64,000 nt of DNA from Saposhnikovia divaricata (GCA_036435485.1 CM071595.1:6004001-6068000); one strand, 5' to 3'. Shown: positions 34,863 to 47,800, counted from the stretch's first letter. The notes: generated by a model not told the origin, from the letters alone. Numbers and translations: made by a program.

Positions 34863-35208
34863 CTATAAACACAGTTTAAATACAACAACTTGGCCCCCAA
34901 AAAATCAAGAACCTCTCAAACACCCCCAGAAATCAACAACTCTCTCTCAAAAACCAGAATCAATCAAGAAATACGTTACTCTTTTGCGTGTTCATCATTT
35001 CTTTGTCTCTTAAACAACTCAATTGTTCCGTGTATTTCATTCTTTCTCTCTTCATAAGAACTCTCTTGATAACAATCAAGAATCAAGAACGCTAAACCAC
35101 CGTAATCAAGAATTCTGAAAACCCTAATCAAAAACTCTCACAAACCCTCATCAATAATTCCTTTACTCTTTTTGCATAATCTTTCTCTCGTTCAATCTCT
35201 CTCTAACA
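34863..35208 (+). promoter_or_regulatory. SRA-gene TATA box and 5' leader with telo-box
   Basis: CTATAAAC at 34863-34870 is a good TATA box. Downstream is a CT/CAA-rich leader typical of plant 5' UTRs (about 34890-35208) containing the telo-box AAACCCTAA at 35118-35126. The ATG at 35209 (ACAATGG context) follows. Telo-boxes are common in genes tied to cell proliferation. The transcription start is inferred. Confidence 0.55.
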
Positions 35209-35514
35209 ATGGATCACTCGACCCTTCTTTTACACCATTACCGCCGTCGGATCACCAGGGGTGATGACACAGATGCCGCCTTTAAGTTTGTTAAGGAAAA
35301 CTTCCCTCATTCATATGGTATAGTCCTAAATCGGGCGTTGCAGGTGGGGCATATCGAACCTAATCGTGTCGGCCAAATTTTTTTACACCGGAATGAGCTC
35401 ATCCTAGCCGGATTACACAATGAACCTCAACGTGGGATATGTGTTGGCGTTCTTGAAACTGGTGGCAGGATTGCCCTGGTTGCCACGAGCCTTGTGGCAA
35501 GCTACCCTTTGCAT

Positions 35515-37118
35515 TGCTGGAATTCGGGCATAATAACGCAACGGAAATAACGTAAATAACAATTAAAAACGAATTCCAAAGCCCGGATCCATGTATAAAA
35601 TGATGATTATGGTATAAAAATTCTCAAGAATAAGATTGTACCTTGTTTAAGCTTTCCAATGGATGTCAAATGGAGATCCTAGCTTGTTGATCTTGAGAGT
35701 TAAAATTATAACTCCTCCACCGGAATCCACACTTGAATGCTTGCTTGAATCGTCGAACGATTTTCGCCACGGGACGAGGTACTAGCCAAAATAAATAATC
35801 GATGTGTTCTTGACAAATCTTGATTTCTCCCTTGTCTCTAAGATGTGTATGAACTGAAATTTTCAGTTGTGTTATCTTATGAAGACTAGCCAACCTTTGG
35901 CTTATAAAGAGAAATAAAGAAAAATGGACCATTAAACAATTAGGCCATTTTTATTTAAACAAATCTTATTTATTTAAATAAATTAATTAAGTCATACTTA
36001 ATTAATTAAATAAGTCAAGAAAATACATCTTCAAATTTTATCTTTAACTAATCAAGTCTCACTTAATTAATTTTATAAAATTCGAATTATTATTTATTAT
36101 TAATTTAAAATCATAATTTAAATTATTATTAATTTAAATTCATGAAATAAATTAATTTCCCTTTTAAACATTCTATGTGTGTGACCCTGTAGGTTATTAT
36201 TTGATTGGCAATAATTTTATTCTCTAATAAAATTACAAACAATAAGCGGCGTCTAGTAACACATTATTGCTACCCAATTAAACAATAATTAAATCAACGA
36301 TTCAATCAACCTTTTATGACTAATGTTCCATGTAATATAATCCCTTTAAATCATGATATTATAGATTAAACTCGAGGCATGTAATGTGTCATCCTCTTCA
36401 TAATTTAATCTTCATTTTCTTGATCGATGAGTAGACTATTTAATCAAATCAACATTTGAGCATGGCCATGCATTTCATAGTCTCACTCAAACAAGAGGCC
36501 GATAATATCATTCCTTTATCAGGAGATTTAAATCCCATCTAGATCGTTCATATTTCTCACATGATTCATAATATATCCGATATTCACCTTTATCATTATC
36601 CGGTTAAAGATAACTTTTGACGAATTCAAAATATATTAATTCTCATGTAGAATTATAACGACTTCAGGTCTAAGGATCATTACACCATTATCACTGTGAG
36701 AATACATATGACACATTTATTATTATTATTTACCATGATGTATCTCACGGTGGGTCTGTCCAGTACCCTGTACTCGTACAGTTACCTATGCATTGCTTTT
36801 AGTATCTGCATACTTATGACCAATGAGATGTGGTCATCTTGTCAATAAACATACTAGCCTTAATGTATTATTATTGTCCTAAGTAATAATAATACTCGGC
36901 TAGGGACATTTAAGAATATGATACAATCATTATATAATCTCATGTTCAAGTCACATACTTGCAACTACATAATTTGTATCAAGATTCCAAGGACATTTAT
37001 TATACTTTATTTATTTCGCAGTAAATAAAGCCAATAATAAATATATATATCAAATATATAAAATCACTCAAACACAAATACAATTGATTGTATTGACTCT
37101 AGGGCACCAATACTAACA
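35515..37118 (-). repeat. Copia 3' LTR
   Basis: Minus-strand termini are TGTTAGTATTGGTG...CCAGCA; the last dinucleotide is CA. It aligns end to end with 53113-54716. The inner border (37118|37119) abuts RNase H coding sequence directly with no polypurine tract. It contains a frame at 35666-35932 that is repeated in the other LTR and is not a gene. Confidence 0.95.
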
Positions 37119-37746
37119 TGCATCTCTGTCAGTCTGGAAACTAGCATCCGTGTAACCCTTTACCGTTAGTTTCTCCTCTCCTCCATACACCAAGAATGAA
37201 TCTTTAGTCCTTTTCAAGTACTTAAGAATATTCTTGACCGCCGTCCAGTGACCTTCACCTGGATTAGACTGGTATCTGCTCGTCATGCTCAAAGCATACG
37301 AAACATCCGGACGAGTACATATCATCGCATACATGATAGATCCAATTGCTGAAGCATATGGTATCTTACTCATGCGGTCCTTATCATCCAATGATTTAGG
37401 ACCATTCTCTTTTGAGATCGTTATCCCATGAGATATGGGGACATATCCCCTTTTTGCATCTTGCATTCCAAAACGATGCAAAATCTTGTCAATATATGTA
37501 CTCTGGCTTAAGCCGATTAATCTTCTTGATCTATCTCTATAGATCCTGATCCCTAATATATAGGTAGCCTCGCCCAAGTCTTTCATAGAAAAACTTTGTC
37601 CTAACCAAGTCTTTACAGCCTGTAGAGAAGGAATGTCATTCCCTATTAATAATATATCATCGACATATAATACTAGGAATGCCACATGGCTCCCACTAAC
37701 CTTTTTGTAAACACATGGTTCATCCACGTTCTGAATAAAGCCAAAA
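37119..37746 (-). pseudogene. Copia pol, C-terminal RT and start of RNase H
   Basis: Continues the polyprotein broken at 48302: FGFIQNVDEPCVYKK, the catalytic LVLYVDDILLIGN, GEATYILGIRIYRD, PYASAIGSIMYAMICTRPD, then RNase H start KGYTDASFQTDRDA, where it meets the LTR. In intact Copia elements RNase H continues for about another 100 residues (including a conserved SWKSSKQ-like part), all absent here. The element therefore depends on others for RNase H. Confidence 0.9.
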
Positions 37747-37751
37747 CCTTT

Positions 37752-40700
37752 TGTGACGCCCCGGGATCCGGGGTCAAGGATCCGGGCCGTCAAGGTCCAA
37801 TTTCCGATTAATATCAATATCAATATCTCTGTAGTTTTTTTTTTTTTTTTTTTTTTTTATAAATAACTAAATCAGCAGTTGACCCCACACTAATACACAC
37901 ACACACCAGTCATATGCTCATAGAACAACAACCACAATATTTAAAAGTTTTAAAGTTAACAGTTATTACAAGCCCAGAATTTACTAAGTACATTGTTGAA
38001 CAAAGCTTCTACGGGAAGCACTTCAACAACTAAAGTTTATTACAACTTACACACTTAATTTACATAAGTATACTAAGCCCCTTCGCTTGTCACTACCTCG
38101 GGGATGGTCGCCAGCACTCGCTCAAAAGGTCGCCTTTCCCTTACCCTCTTGCGGGGTGTGGTACGTAGTATCGGCATGGGACCTAGCTGCTATATACATA
38201 AATAGCAAGAGTGAGCTATAATAGCTCAGCAAGATCATTCTGTAACTAAAATTTAGAATGTGAACAAGTATACATATATGTATAGGCATATGTAATAGCA
38301 GGAAACAATTAAAATCCTTAAGGAAGAGTAAAGCTCTTATTTAATAATACATCATCCACTCACTATTATAAGAAAGTAATCTATATTAATATAATATCAG
38401 TTTTTCTTCATCTGTATCCATAATACCATCATCTCATATCGTTATTCTGATTTCAGTATTGAAATCCACAATAATATAATATCAGTTTTTCTTCATCTGT
38501 AACTATCATTCCATCATCTCATATCATTATTCTGTTTTCAGTATAGAAATCTAATATAATATAATATCAGTTTTTCTTCATCTGTAATCATCATTCCATC
38601 ATCTCATATCATTATTCTGTTTTCAGTATAGAAATCTGAAAACCATTGTCTACACTTTCTTTTCAAAAACATTGGGGATATCTGCTGTCGCCTGATACGT
38701 TAGGACGATGATCAGTCGCCTAATCGTACCTGCTCTCTTTTTACTACCGGTAGAAGGAATGAAGATCATCCCTGGAGGAAGGCCACCTGCTAACATCCTC
38801 CCTTGGCATCTTCGTGCCGTAATAAAAATAATAAATGCTGGACTGTGTCGCACACAGCCCTGACACAGCCACTTACGCAAGTCTGTTGCAATCCCCCTTT
38901 TTATCACATCGTTATTCTCTTTTTAAAATATCATTCCACATTTCCATTTTCTCACTTTCGTTTTCACATATCATTCTCTCATATCATTTCCATTCTCACA
39001 CATTACTTCTATAAAATATATATATATATATATATATCATAAGGCTTTGATTATGATTCAGACCTCTCTTTCAAATTCAGAAATCAAATAATGTTTATTA
39101 AACCACTGGTATTCAATAAGAACATTTTTAATATAATATTATAACCATATAACCCTCGATAACAACTGATACCATTCTCTCTTATTCTCTTAATCATAAG
39201 GCATGTTCAATTCATGCATAATCATCTTTATACATATCCATCTCATACTCTCATTCATATTCATATACATCTTATACTCATATCCATATTCATATACATC
39301 TTCAGATATCTTTCTTTTCAATATTAATACTCAAGGAAGACAATTTCTTCACAATATAGTAATAATAGCATCACATATATATTTCACAAAATCAAGTTTC
39401 TTTGTGAAGATAAGTAGTTTTACAAATAGGGATAGAAGAAATCTTGCCTCGGTTTCGATATCCTGACGGTATGGCTCGTCCCTCTTCCGGAGTTTCTATA
39501 AACACAAAAGGACCATCGTTAGAACCACATCTCTTACTCACTACACTCTTGTATAACATTACCTTTTGAAACTTTAATATATGTTTAACGTATTATTATT
39601 ATCCCAAAGACTCAAGAACTCAACCGTTTATAACCTAAATCGAAGTTTCAGGGGTTTTCACCATTTTCCTTAACGACCACACTTAACTGTAAAAATTCTC
39701 AGAAAATATGGATTTCGAATTTTAATGTAAGGTCAACTGTCAAGGGTCCTCTGATCACCCTACTACACTATCCCAAAATTTCGTGACTTTTAACAATGTT
39801 AAAGTATGGTAATTGTAACCTCAAGTTTGATACATTTACAGTTTCTCGGTTTCTGAACCGCTTTCACTAAAACTGACTTTTCTCCTAAACCGTTCATCAG
39901 ATTTCAACACACCTTATATCAAAACGATCTATGAACTAAGCTCTATCATTTCATAGTTAAATAGGAACCTGGACAGTAGGGTACCATACGGATGCAGGGG
40001 GTCCAAAACAGGGCAACTTACATCCTAACGAAAATCGGGCATTATAACGGCTATAATTTCGTACTTTCATAAATCCAACTCCTCCAAATCCATTATCAAA
40101 CACCATAATCATCACCTACACCATGTGGTATGCTTCACCAGCCATGGTTACAAGTCCACAACACATTTCCATAATCATTCAAACACATATAAACAACTAT
40201 AACAATAAGATTAAATGATTTAGTACCACTTATCTTATAAACCAACTAAAAATCATCATATCCCAAATGATTCAAGCTAGGGTTTTAAGCAAATCATCAA
40301 CTTTAAAGAGTACACTAACATGAATAACCTCACAAAGCTCTTATACTACCTTGGTATAGTCTATATCATGCAAAGAAATCAAGAAAGACAAAGTTTGCTC
40401 TAAAGGTTACTATTCATCATCTTGTTCATGAATTTCCATCTAAAGATTGACATGGTGGATCAAGCTTAAACTCATGGGATATCTTAATCATGAAATATAG
40501 GACTTACCAAATTAATCTTGTGAATTTAGAAGGCTTGGAAGTTGAATTTTTCCCCTTGGTCTCTAGCTTGGCCGAATGTAAGCAAATGGAGGAGGAAGAG
40601 AGATTTTTGTGTTTATCTCATCTAATTATCCACTAATCTAGAGTACCTTGGAAGCTTGGCAAGATATTTTGTGATTAAACCTTGCAAAGTTACTAATTTA

Positions 40701-41251
40701 CCCCTTAAAAATGTTAGTGGAAAGTGACATCACTCTAATGACCTCATAATCTCTTTTCTTGTTTTTCTAATGATTATGTTAATAATCTTGGTAAGTAAAA
40801 ATGTGGTATGTGTCCTTGTTATATTACTAATCTTGGTTGCTTGGTCTCCATATGCGTCTAATTGTGGTTCGTTCCGAGTAAACCTCATTATCTCAGTGGT
40901 TTTTGAAATCATTAACAATCCAAATTCCATTGGTATTTTCTTAACTTAATAATCCCCTGGCTCAAATCTAAATTCATTAATCCCCCAATATATAATTCTT
41001 ATAATATTTCCATGCTCCTTAATGTCCAATAGAAGCTTATTCGAAATCAAAATCCTCAAAATCCATGCTTCAGGAATTTCTGAAATCTAACGTCATTTCG
41101 AGTCACTTATTTCCATTGTACAATACTAATATGGTTTCTGTTTATTCATTTTATGTTTCCATTATAGGGTACCTATATACCATTTCTCTAAATCCTCGAA
41201 ATTTACTATTCATGTGACCACTGTGGCATTACTGAAGTTAGGGTTATTACA
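37752..41251 (-). repeat. Gypsy-type 3' LTR
   Basis: Minus-strand termini TGTAATAACCC...GTCACA. It contains a GC-rich CCCCGGGATCCGGGG palindrome next to the outer end, a 24-T run, three near-identical repeats of about 70 bases (TAATATCAGTTTTTCTTCATC at about 38390, 38475 and 38560) and no real gene. Frames at 38650-38907, 38803-39042, 39203-39466 and 40730-40930 recur in the other LTR. Confidence 0.95.
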
Positions 41252-41264
41252 TCCTTCCCCCCTT
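41252..41264 (-). other. Polypurine tract of the Gypsy-type element
   Basis: Minus strand AAGGGGGGAAGGA directly before the 3' LTR start TGTAATAACC. It is the expected primer for plus-strand DNA synthesis and is intact. Confidence 0.9.
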
Positions 41265-41535
41265 AAAAGGATTCCGTCCCGGAATCATGTTGGAAATGTC
41301 CATAAGTATCTTTCTCATTCACATCTTCTAACTTCCACACTACTTCCTTTATCCTTTTTCCTTCTATAATATATCTATCTTGTTTGCGCAGAAATATACT
41401 AACATAACTTCCTTGTCATTCATCAACATGCCATTTAGTTTATCAATAGCAGTCCTTTTACTGTCTTTTCCTCACAAATCTCCTCCTGTTTCCAGTCATT
41501 CCAAGTTATCTCGTCTCTCCTTCCTCTTTTGACGA

Positions 41536-41585
41536 AGATATCCGCCACTACATTGACCTTCTCTGAATGGTAGTGTATCTCACTT
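41536..41585 (-). pseudogene. RNase H relic left by pol deletion
   Basis: One minus-strand frame reads EIHYHSEKVNVVADI. This matches the end of Ty3/Gypsy RNase H, where a HYHPGKxNVVADALSR-like stretch is usual. It shows that the ancestor had a full pol and that the deletion runs from the start of protease to near the end of RNase H. The remaining 41590-41900 is non-coding. Confidence 0.7.
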
Positions 41586-41900
41586 ATGGTTTGACCATCT
41601 TCTGATCTCTATCATGACATAAATATTAATTCCTCAATATTCCTATAGCTCCTCTCTGTAAAATTTTCCAGAAAATAAGCTCTAATAATATTCTTTAAAA
41701 CAATTGTAAGAAAATACTACCTATAATATATATTTCCTGTTCGTCTCAACGAGCTTGTGTTTTCCCAAAACACTCCTACTTTTCTTTTCATAACGTTTCC
41801 TAGCCCTTAACAGATACTGATTTTCCTTATCTATATTATTAACTTATTTATTCCATTAATTGATTAAGTCGATCCTTAACCAAAGACTTACACACCAAAT

Positions 41901-43205
41901 TTAAATCAAAAAGTAAGTACCTGTATCCGCATCTGGTTTTGTCAACGCTTCCCCCAAGGTCATGTTGTACACTCTAGCAGTAGGCCTATTTGAAGCAGCC
42001 CCACTCTGTCCTGACGCGTATGACCCACCTGAACGGCAATCTCTAGCAAAGTGTCCTAGTTTCCCACACTGGTAACACTTAACATCTCTTTTAGGGTTTG
42101 CATCAGTTGATGGGCACTGGTTAAAGTAGTGTCCTTTTTGTCCACACTTAAAACAAGTTATTCCCAGCGCTCTACAAACTCCTATATGCTTTTTACCACA
42201 CGTCTCACAATCTGGTAATGGTGGTCGTGATTGATTGGACTGAAATGTTCCCAAAGATTTTCCACCCTGACTCACCGTCTCACTAGTAGTCTTGTTACCC
42301 CCCGACTTTCCCACAAATTGAGATTTTTGTCCTTTACCTCCTTTGTTAAAGTAGCTTCCCTCACTTGAACCTCCTTTTGGGCCCTCAAATCTTCTTTTCT
42401 TATTCTCTCGACCTATTTGAGCCTGCTCACTCTCGGCCTCTATAATTGATGCCTTTTGAACCACTGCAGCATAATCAGTTAACTCAAATGGGGCCACTCT
42501 CGTTCGTAACCAGGGTTTTAACCCTTGTTGAAACCTTTTTGCACGTTGTTCTTCAGTACGCACAAACTCGGGAACAAACCTCGACAGTTCTGAGAATTTA
42601 TTTTCATACTCTGCCACTGTTAGGTTATCCTGTTTTAACTCCAGAAACTTTAATTCCATTTGGTTTTCTAGATACCTAGGAGAATACTTTTCTAGGAACA
42701 CTCTAGTGAAACGCTCCCAGGTTATCACTCCCGCTTCCTCTAGGTTCTTCCTAGCTTCCCACCAGTAATTTGCCTCTCCCTTTAGGAGATAGGCTGCAAA
42801 AACTGTTTTCTGATCTTCCTCTATCCTCAGTATTTCGAAAGCTTTCTCCATTTCTTTTAGCCATGCCCTGGCTACTACTGGGTTAGTGGTTCCCTCGAAT
42901 TCTGGGGGCTTTAATGACTTAAAGGCACGAAAGGAACTAGCTGCCTGGTTGGGGAGAACAGGTGGTGGTTGAGGATTCTGTGGATTTGCTAAATTTTGCC
43001 TTAATAAGTCCATGAATTGGGCAAAGGGATCACCTCCCGGATTCCTTTGTTGGCCAGTTGATTCCTCTTCTCCTTCTTCATGATTTTCTTCATTATGAGC
43101 ATTTTCGTTCAGTCTAGTACCTTCGATATTTCGACTTCTTTCGTCTCTCTCATTTTCCCTTGCATTCGCTCTACTGTCACGTCTAGGCGGCATAGTTCTG
43201 TACAT
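41901..43205 (-). CDS. gag: Gypsy-type Gag with two CCHC zinc knuckles
   Basis: 434 residues, intact. Basic/acidic N-terminus (1-60), Gln/Pro-rich linker, then a retrotransposon Gag domain (about 95-260: FRAFKSLKPPEFEGT, WLKEMEKAFEIL, YWWEAR, FLEKYSPRYLENQMELKFLEL). A Lys/Gly-rich part and three cysteine clusters follow: CETCGKKHIGVC (333-344), CFKCGQKGHYFNQC (351-364) and CYQCGKLGHFARDC (377-390). It would form the particle and bind RNA. The frame ends LTKPDADTGT-YFLI, just where protease normally begins. A second in-frame Met at residue 5 (MPPRR) is the more typical Gag start. The intact frame suggests recent selection on Gag. Confidence 0.92.
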   Translation of the reverse strand: MYRTMPPRRDSRANARENERDERSRNIEGTRLNENAHNEENHEEGEEESTGQQRNPGGDPFAQFMDLLRQNLANPQNPQPPPVLPNQAASSFRAFKSLKPPEFEGTTNPVVARAWLKEMEKAFEILRIEEDQKTVFAAYLLKGEANYWWEARKNLEEAGVITWERFTRVFLEKYSPRYLENQMELKFLELKQDNLTVAEYENKFSELSRFVPEFVRTEEQRAKRFQQGLKPWLRTRVAPFELTDYAAVVQKASIIEAESEQAQIGRENKKRRFEGPKGGSSEGSYFNKGGKGQKSQFVGKSGGNKTTSETVSQGGKSLGTFQSNQSRPPLPDCETCGKKHIGVCRALGITCFKCGQKGHYFNQCPSTDANPKRDVKCYQCGKLGHFARDCRSGGSYASGQSGAASNRPTARVYNMTLGEALTKPDADTGTYFLI

Positions 43206-43720
43206 AACAATAGTCCTTATTAATTACCCGAATTTGGGTTACTATATACATCATTTCTATATACACAATTATATCATTAATTAGCTCATTTGCATATCAC
43301 AATATCTTTATCATGCGATTTACATCTAGTTATACCATAATTTTAGTAGGTAAGTGTATCGCCCTTAACACGACAGCCTTTTCATTAAGTCAATCACCTT
43401 TTATACATCAATATTTCTGAGTCTCAACATTTATTATACAAAAATATGCAGCAAAAATTTAGATAGAAATGCACAAACTTCATTAATGTACATAAATATT
43501 TTACAATTTGGTTACAACATCTTTTACTGCTAATAATATACATCATCTAATACAAGGTTCGAAACCCAAAACATAGCCGTACATACTAATCCGATATCAC
43601 CAAAAGTACTACTAACTGTCCTCTAATCAGACTGGGATTAAAACAGTGGACAACTAAACTAATCCCCAAAATGACATCAGCAAGATGACTAGTCTGATTA
43701 GTGACAACTACTATCCCGGC

Positions 43721-44608
43721 TCACACCCCTGCCCTGACAACATCCCGTATCTGGACCACCATGGTAGTAACCGTATCAACTATCTGGGCCCTCCATGCCG
43801 GGTCTCCCCTATCACCCAACAACCTCCTAATATCTCCTAATGCTCGTAGCTCAATACTGATCATCCCCAGAGATATCCCATCCGGGATAACCCCTCCTCT
43901 CCCTCTCTCTAACCTCTGTAGAAGGGTGTCTATAGTCCTGCGGGACTCCTCCAACTGTCCCTGAAGAGCAAAGTACTCGGTCAATAAGGTAGCTGAAAGT
44001 GAGTCACCCGCCGGTAAGGGTGCCTCCTGAGGGGGTACAGCTAGGGGAGGTGCATCCACAGGTGGAGGTGGTGGTGGTGCAAAGGGTGGGGATGGAGGAA
44101 CCGACTCTGTCTCAGCATCCTCTGAAGGATCCTCCTCCTCCTCAAAGAAACCAAAATGCCCTGGAGGGGTAAACTGCTCAAAAGGATCATCTATAGGGTC
44201 AGGACTAGGTAGAGGGGATGGAACTGGTGACGGCACCGGGATGGGTCGGACAGGAGTGGGAATCATCTGAATATCCCTCCACTCAATCGGCTCCTCAGGT
44301 ATAACTGACAACCTAGGCCTCTTACGCAGTGGCCTCTCCTCCTCAGGGATCTCCGATCTCACTCTGGAAGGACCTGCCTCGTCAGATCCTGTAGAAGGTC
44401 TACCCATATATGGCACTAGGGCCACAGCATCTCTCCGTCTCTGCTCCTCTGCCTCATCTCTCTCTAATCGCTCTCTAGCCGCCGCCCGGCGTCTCTCCCT
44501 GAGGTCCTCAACTGCATACTCGGGGACCTCTACCCCGGCCAGCTGAAGATCTAATAGCTCCTGCTCTGACCTCCCTAGCCACTGGGGGTCCTGACTCGGC
44601 TCACCCAT
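43721..44608 (-). CDS. Extra ORF upstream of gag, Pro/Glu-rich, unknown function
   Basis: 295 residues between PBS and gag, same strand, intact, GC-rich relative to its surroundings. It has an Arg/Glu helical N-terminus (LEL-LRERRRAAARERLERDEAEEQ, about 35-60), a Pro-rich middle with repeated PVPSP/PLPSP, an acidic EEEEDPSEDAETE patch, a PPPPPP run, then a C-terminal helical part with SLSATLLTEYFALQGQLEE and RRTIDTLLQRLERG that could be a coiled coil. No domain is recognised. Additional ORFs upstream of gag are known in some Gypsy lineages (Ogre, Tat), but I cannot show homology. Confidence 0.8.
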   Translation of the reverse strand: MGEPSQDPQWLGRSEQELLDLQLAGVEVPEYAVEDLRERRRAAARERLERDEAEEQRRRDAVALVPYMGRPSTGSDEAGPSRVRSEIPEEERPLRKRPRLSVIPEEPIEWRDIQMIPTPVRPIPVPSPVPSPLPSPDPIDDPFEQFTPPGHFGFFEEEEDPSEDAETESVPPSPPFAPPPPPPVDAPPLAVPPQEAPLPAGDSLSATLLTEYFALQGQLEESRRTIDTLLQRLERGRGGVIPDGISLGMISIELRALGDIRRLLGDRGDPAWRAQIVDTVTTMVVQIRDVVRAGV

Positions 44609-44787
44609 CTCCGCTCCCTATAATAAAACATAAAATTCTATTAGTAACAGTCTAATAAATTATAATATATGCTTAAAGTAAATACTACCTGCGATATACC
44701 ACCCCTGAACTTGATGGAAGTTCACAATTTATATTATAACTGATACATTTATTATTATCACTTTTGTTTATGAGCATATGACTCTTA

Positions 44788-44799
44788 GCTCTGATACCA
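44788..44799 (-). other. Primer-binding site of the Gypsy-type element
   Basis: TGGTATCAGAGC on the minus strand, complementary to the initiator tRNA-Met 3' end, two bases inside the 5' LTR. Confidence 0.9.
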
Positions 44800-44801
44800 T
44801 C

Positions 44802-47800
44802 TGTGACGCCCCGGGATCCGGGGTCAAGGATCCGGGCCGTCAAGGTCCAATTTCCGATTAATATCAATATCAATATCTCTGTAGTTTTTTTTTTTTTTTT
44901 TTTTTATAAATAACTAAATCAGCAGTTGACCCCACACTAATACACACACACACCAGTCATATGCTCATAGAACAACAACCACAATATTTAAAAGTTTTAA
45001 AGTTAACAGTTATTACAAGCCCAGAATTTACTAAGTACATTGTTGAACAAAGCTTCTACGGGAAGCACTTCAACAACTAAAGTTTATTACAACTTACACA
45101 CTTAATTTACATAAGTATACTAAGCCCCTTCGCTTGTCACTACCTCGGGGATGGTCGCCAGCACTCGCTCAAAAGGTCGCCTTTCCCTTACCCTCTTGCG
45201 GGGTGTGGTACGTAGTATCGGCATGGGACCTAGCTGCTATATACATAAATAGCAAGAGTGAGCTATAATAGCTCAGCAAGATCATTCTGTAACTAAAATT
45301 TAGAATGTGAACAAGTATACATATATGTATAGGCATATGTAATAGCAGGAAACAATTAAAATCCTTAAGGAAGAGTAAAGCTCTTATTTAATAATACATC
45401 ATCCACTCACTATTATAAGAAAGTAATCTATATTAATATAATATCAGTTTTTCTTCATCTGTATCCATAATACCATCATCTCATATCGTTATTCTGATTT
45501 CAGTATTGAAATCCACAATAATATAATATCAGTTTTTCTTCATCTGTAACTATCATTCCATCATCTCATATCATTATTCTGTTTTCAGTATAGAAATCTA
45601 ATATAATATAATATCAGTTTTTCTTCATCTGTAATCATCATTCCATCATCTCATATCATTATTCTGTTTTCAGTATAGAAATCTGAAAACCATTGTCTAC
45701 ACTTTCTTTTCAAAAACATTGGGGATATCTGCTGTCGCCTGATACGTTAGGACGATGATCAGTCGCCTAATCGTACCTGCTCTCTTTTTACTACCGGTAG
45801 AAGGAATGAAGATCATCCCTGGAGGAAGGCCACCTGCTAACATCCTCCCTTGGCATCTTCGTGCCGTAATAAAAATAATAAATGCTGGACTGTGTCGCAC
45901 ACAGCCCTGACACAGCCACTTACGCAAGTCTGTTGCAATCCCCCTTTTTATCACATCGTTATTCTCTTTTTAAAATATCATTCCACATTTCCATTTTCTC
46001 ACTTTCGTTTTCACATATCATTCTCTCATATCATTTCCATTCTCACACATTACTTCTATAAAATATATATATATATATATATCATAAGGCTTTGATTATG
46101 ATTCAGACCTCTCTTTCAAATTCAGAAATCAAATAATGTTTATTAAACCACTGGTATTCAATAAGAACATTTTTAATATAATATTATAACCATATAACCC
46201 TCGATAACAACTGATACCATTCTCTCTTATTCTCTTAATCATAAGGCATGTTCAATTCATGCATAATCATCTTTATACATATCCATCTCATACTCTCATT
46301 CATATTCATATACATCTTATACTCATATCCATATTCATATACATCTTCAGATATCTTTCTTTTCAATATTAATACTCAAGGAAGACAATTTCTTCACAAT
46401 ATAGTAATAATAGCATCACATATATATTTCACAAAATCAAGTTTCTTTGTGAAGATAAGTAGTTTTACAAATAGGGATAGAAGAAATCTTGCCTCGGTTT
46501 CGATATCCTGACGGTATGGCTCGTCCCTCTTCCGGAGTTTCTATAAACACAAAAGGACCATCGTTAGAACCACATCTCTTACTCACTACACTCTTGTATA
46601 ACATTACCTTTTGAAACTTTAATATATGTTTAACGTATTATTATTATCCCAAAGACTCAAGAACTCAACCGTTTATAACCTAAATCGAAGTTTCAGGGGT
46701 TTTCACCATTTTCCTTAACGACCACACTTAACTGTAAAAATTCTCAGAAAATATGGATTTCGAATTTTAATGTAAGGTCAACTGTCAAGGGTCCTCTGAT
46801 CACCCTACTACACTATCCCAAAATTTCGTGACTTTTAACAATGTTAAAGTATGGTAATTGTAACCTCAAGTTTGATACATTTACAGTTTCTCGGTTTCTG
46901 AACCGCTTTCACTAAAACTGACTTTTCTCCTAAACCGTTCATCAGATTTCAACACACCTTATATCAAAACGATCTATGAACTAAGCTCTATCATTTCATA
47001 GTTAAATAGGAACCTGGACAGTAGGGTACCATACGGATGCAGGGGGTCCAAAACAGGGCAACTTACATCCTAACGAAAATCGGGCATTATAACGGCTATA
47101 ATTTCGTACTTTCATAAATCCAACTCCTCCAAATCCATTATCAAACACCATAATCATCACCTACACCATGTGGTATGCTTCACCAGCCATGGTTACAAGT
47201 CCACAACACATTTCCATAATCATTCAAACACATATAAACAACTATAACAATAAGATTAAATGATTTAGTACCACTTATCTTATAAACCAACTAAAAATCA
47301 TCATATCCCAAATGATTCAAGCTAGGGTTTTAAGCAAATCATCAACTTTAAAGAGTACACTAACATGAATAACCTCACAAAGCTCTTATACTACCTTGGT
47401 ATAGTCTATATCATGCAAAGAAATCAAGAAAGACAAAGTTTGCTCTAAAGGTTACTATTCATCATCTTGTTCATGAATTTCCATCTAAAGATTGACATGG
47501 TGGATCAAGCTTAAACTCATGGGATATCTTAATCATGAAATATAGGACTTACCAAATTAATCTTGTGAATTTAGAAGGCTTGGAAGTTGAATTTTTCCCC
47601 TTGGTCTCTAGCTTGGCCGAATGTAAGCAAATGGAGGAGGAAGAGAGATTTTTGTGTTTATCTCATCTAATTATCCACTAATCTAGAGTACCTTGGAAGC
47701 TTGGCAAGATATTTTGTGATTAAACCTTGCAAAGTTACTAATTTACCCCTTAAAAATGTTAGTGGAAAGTGACATCACTCTAATGACCTCATAATCTCTT

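Noticed and set aside
35510..37123. Left Copia LTR as an independent solo LTR with TGCAT on both sides
   Set aside because: RNase H coding sequence in this family commonly has GATGCATCT at this point and the outer TSD pairs perfectly with 54717-54721; one element with a deletion is simpler.
38650..40930. Several frames repeated at 45697-47975
   Set aside because: They lie in the Gypsy-type LTRs, occur identically in both and have no gene-like features.
42446..42679. Plus-strand frame opposite gag, also 43701-43964 and 50381-50614
   Set aside because: Shadows of the real minus-strand gag, extra-ORF and Copia frames.
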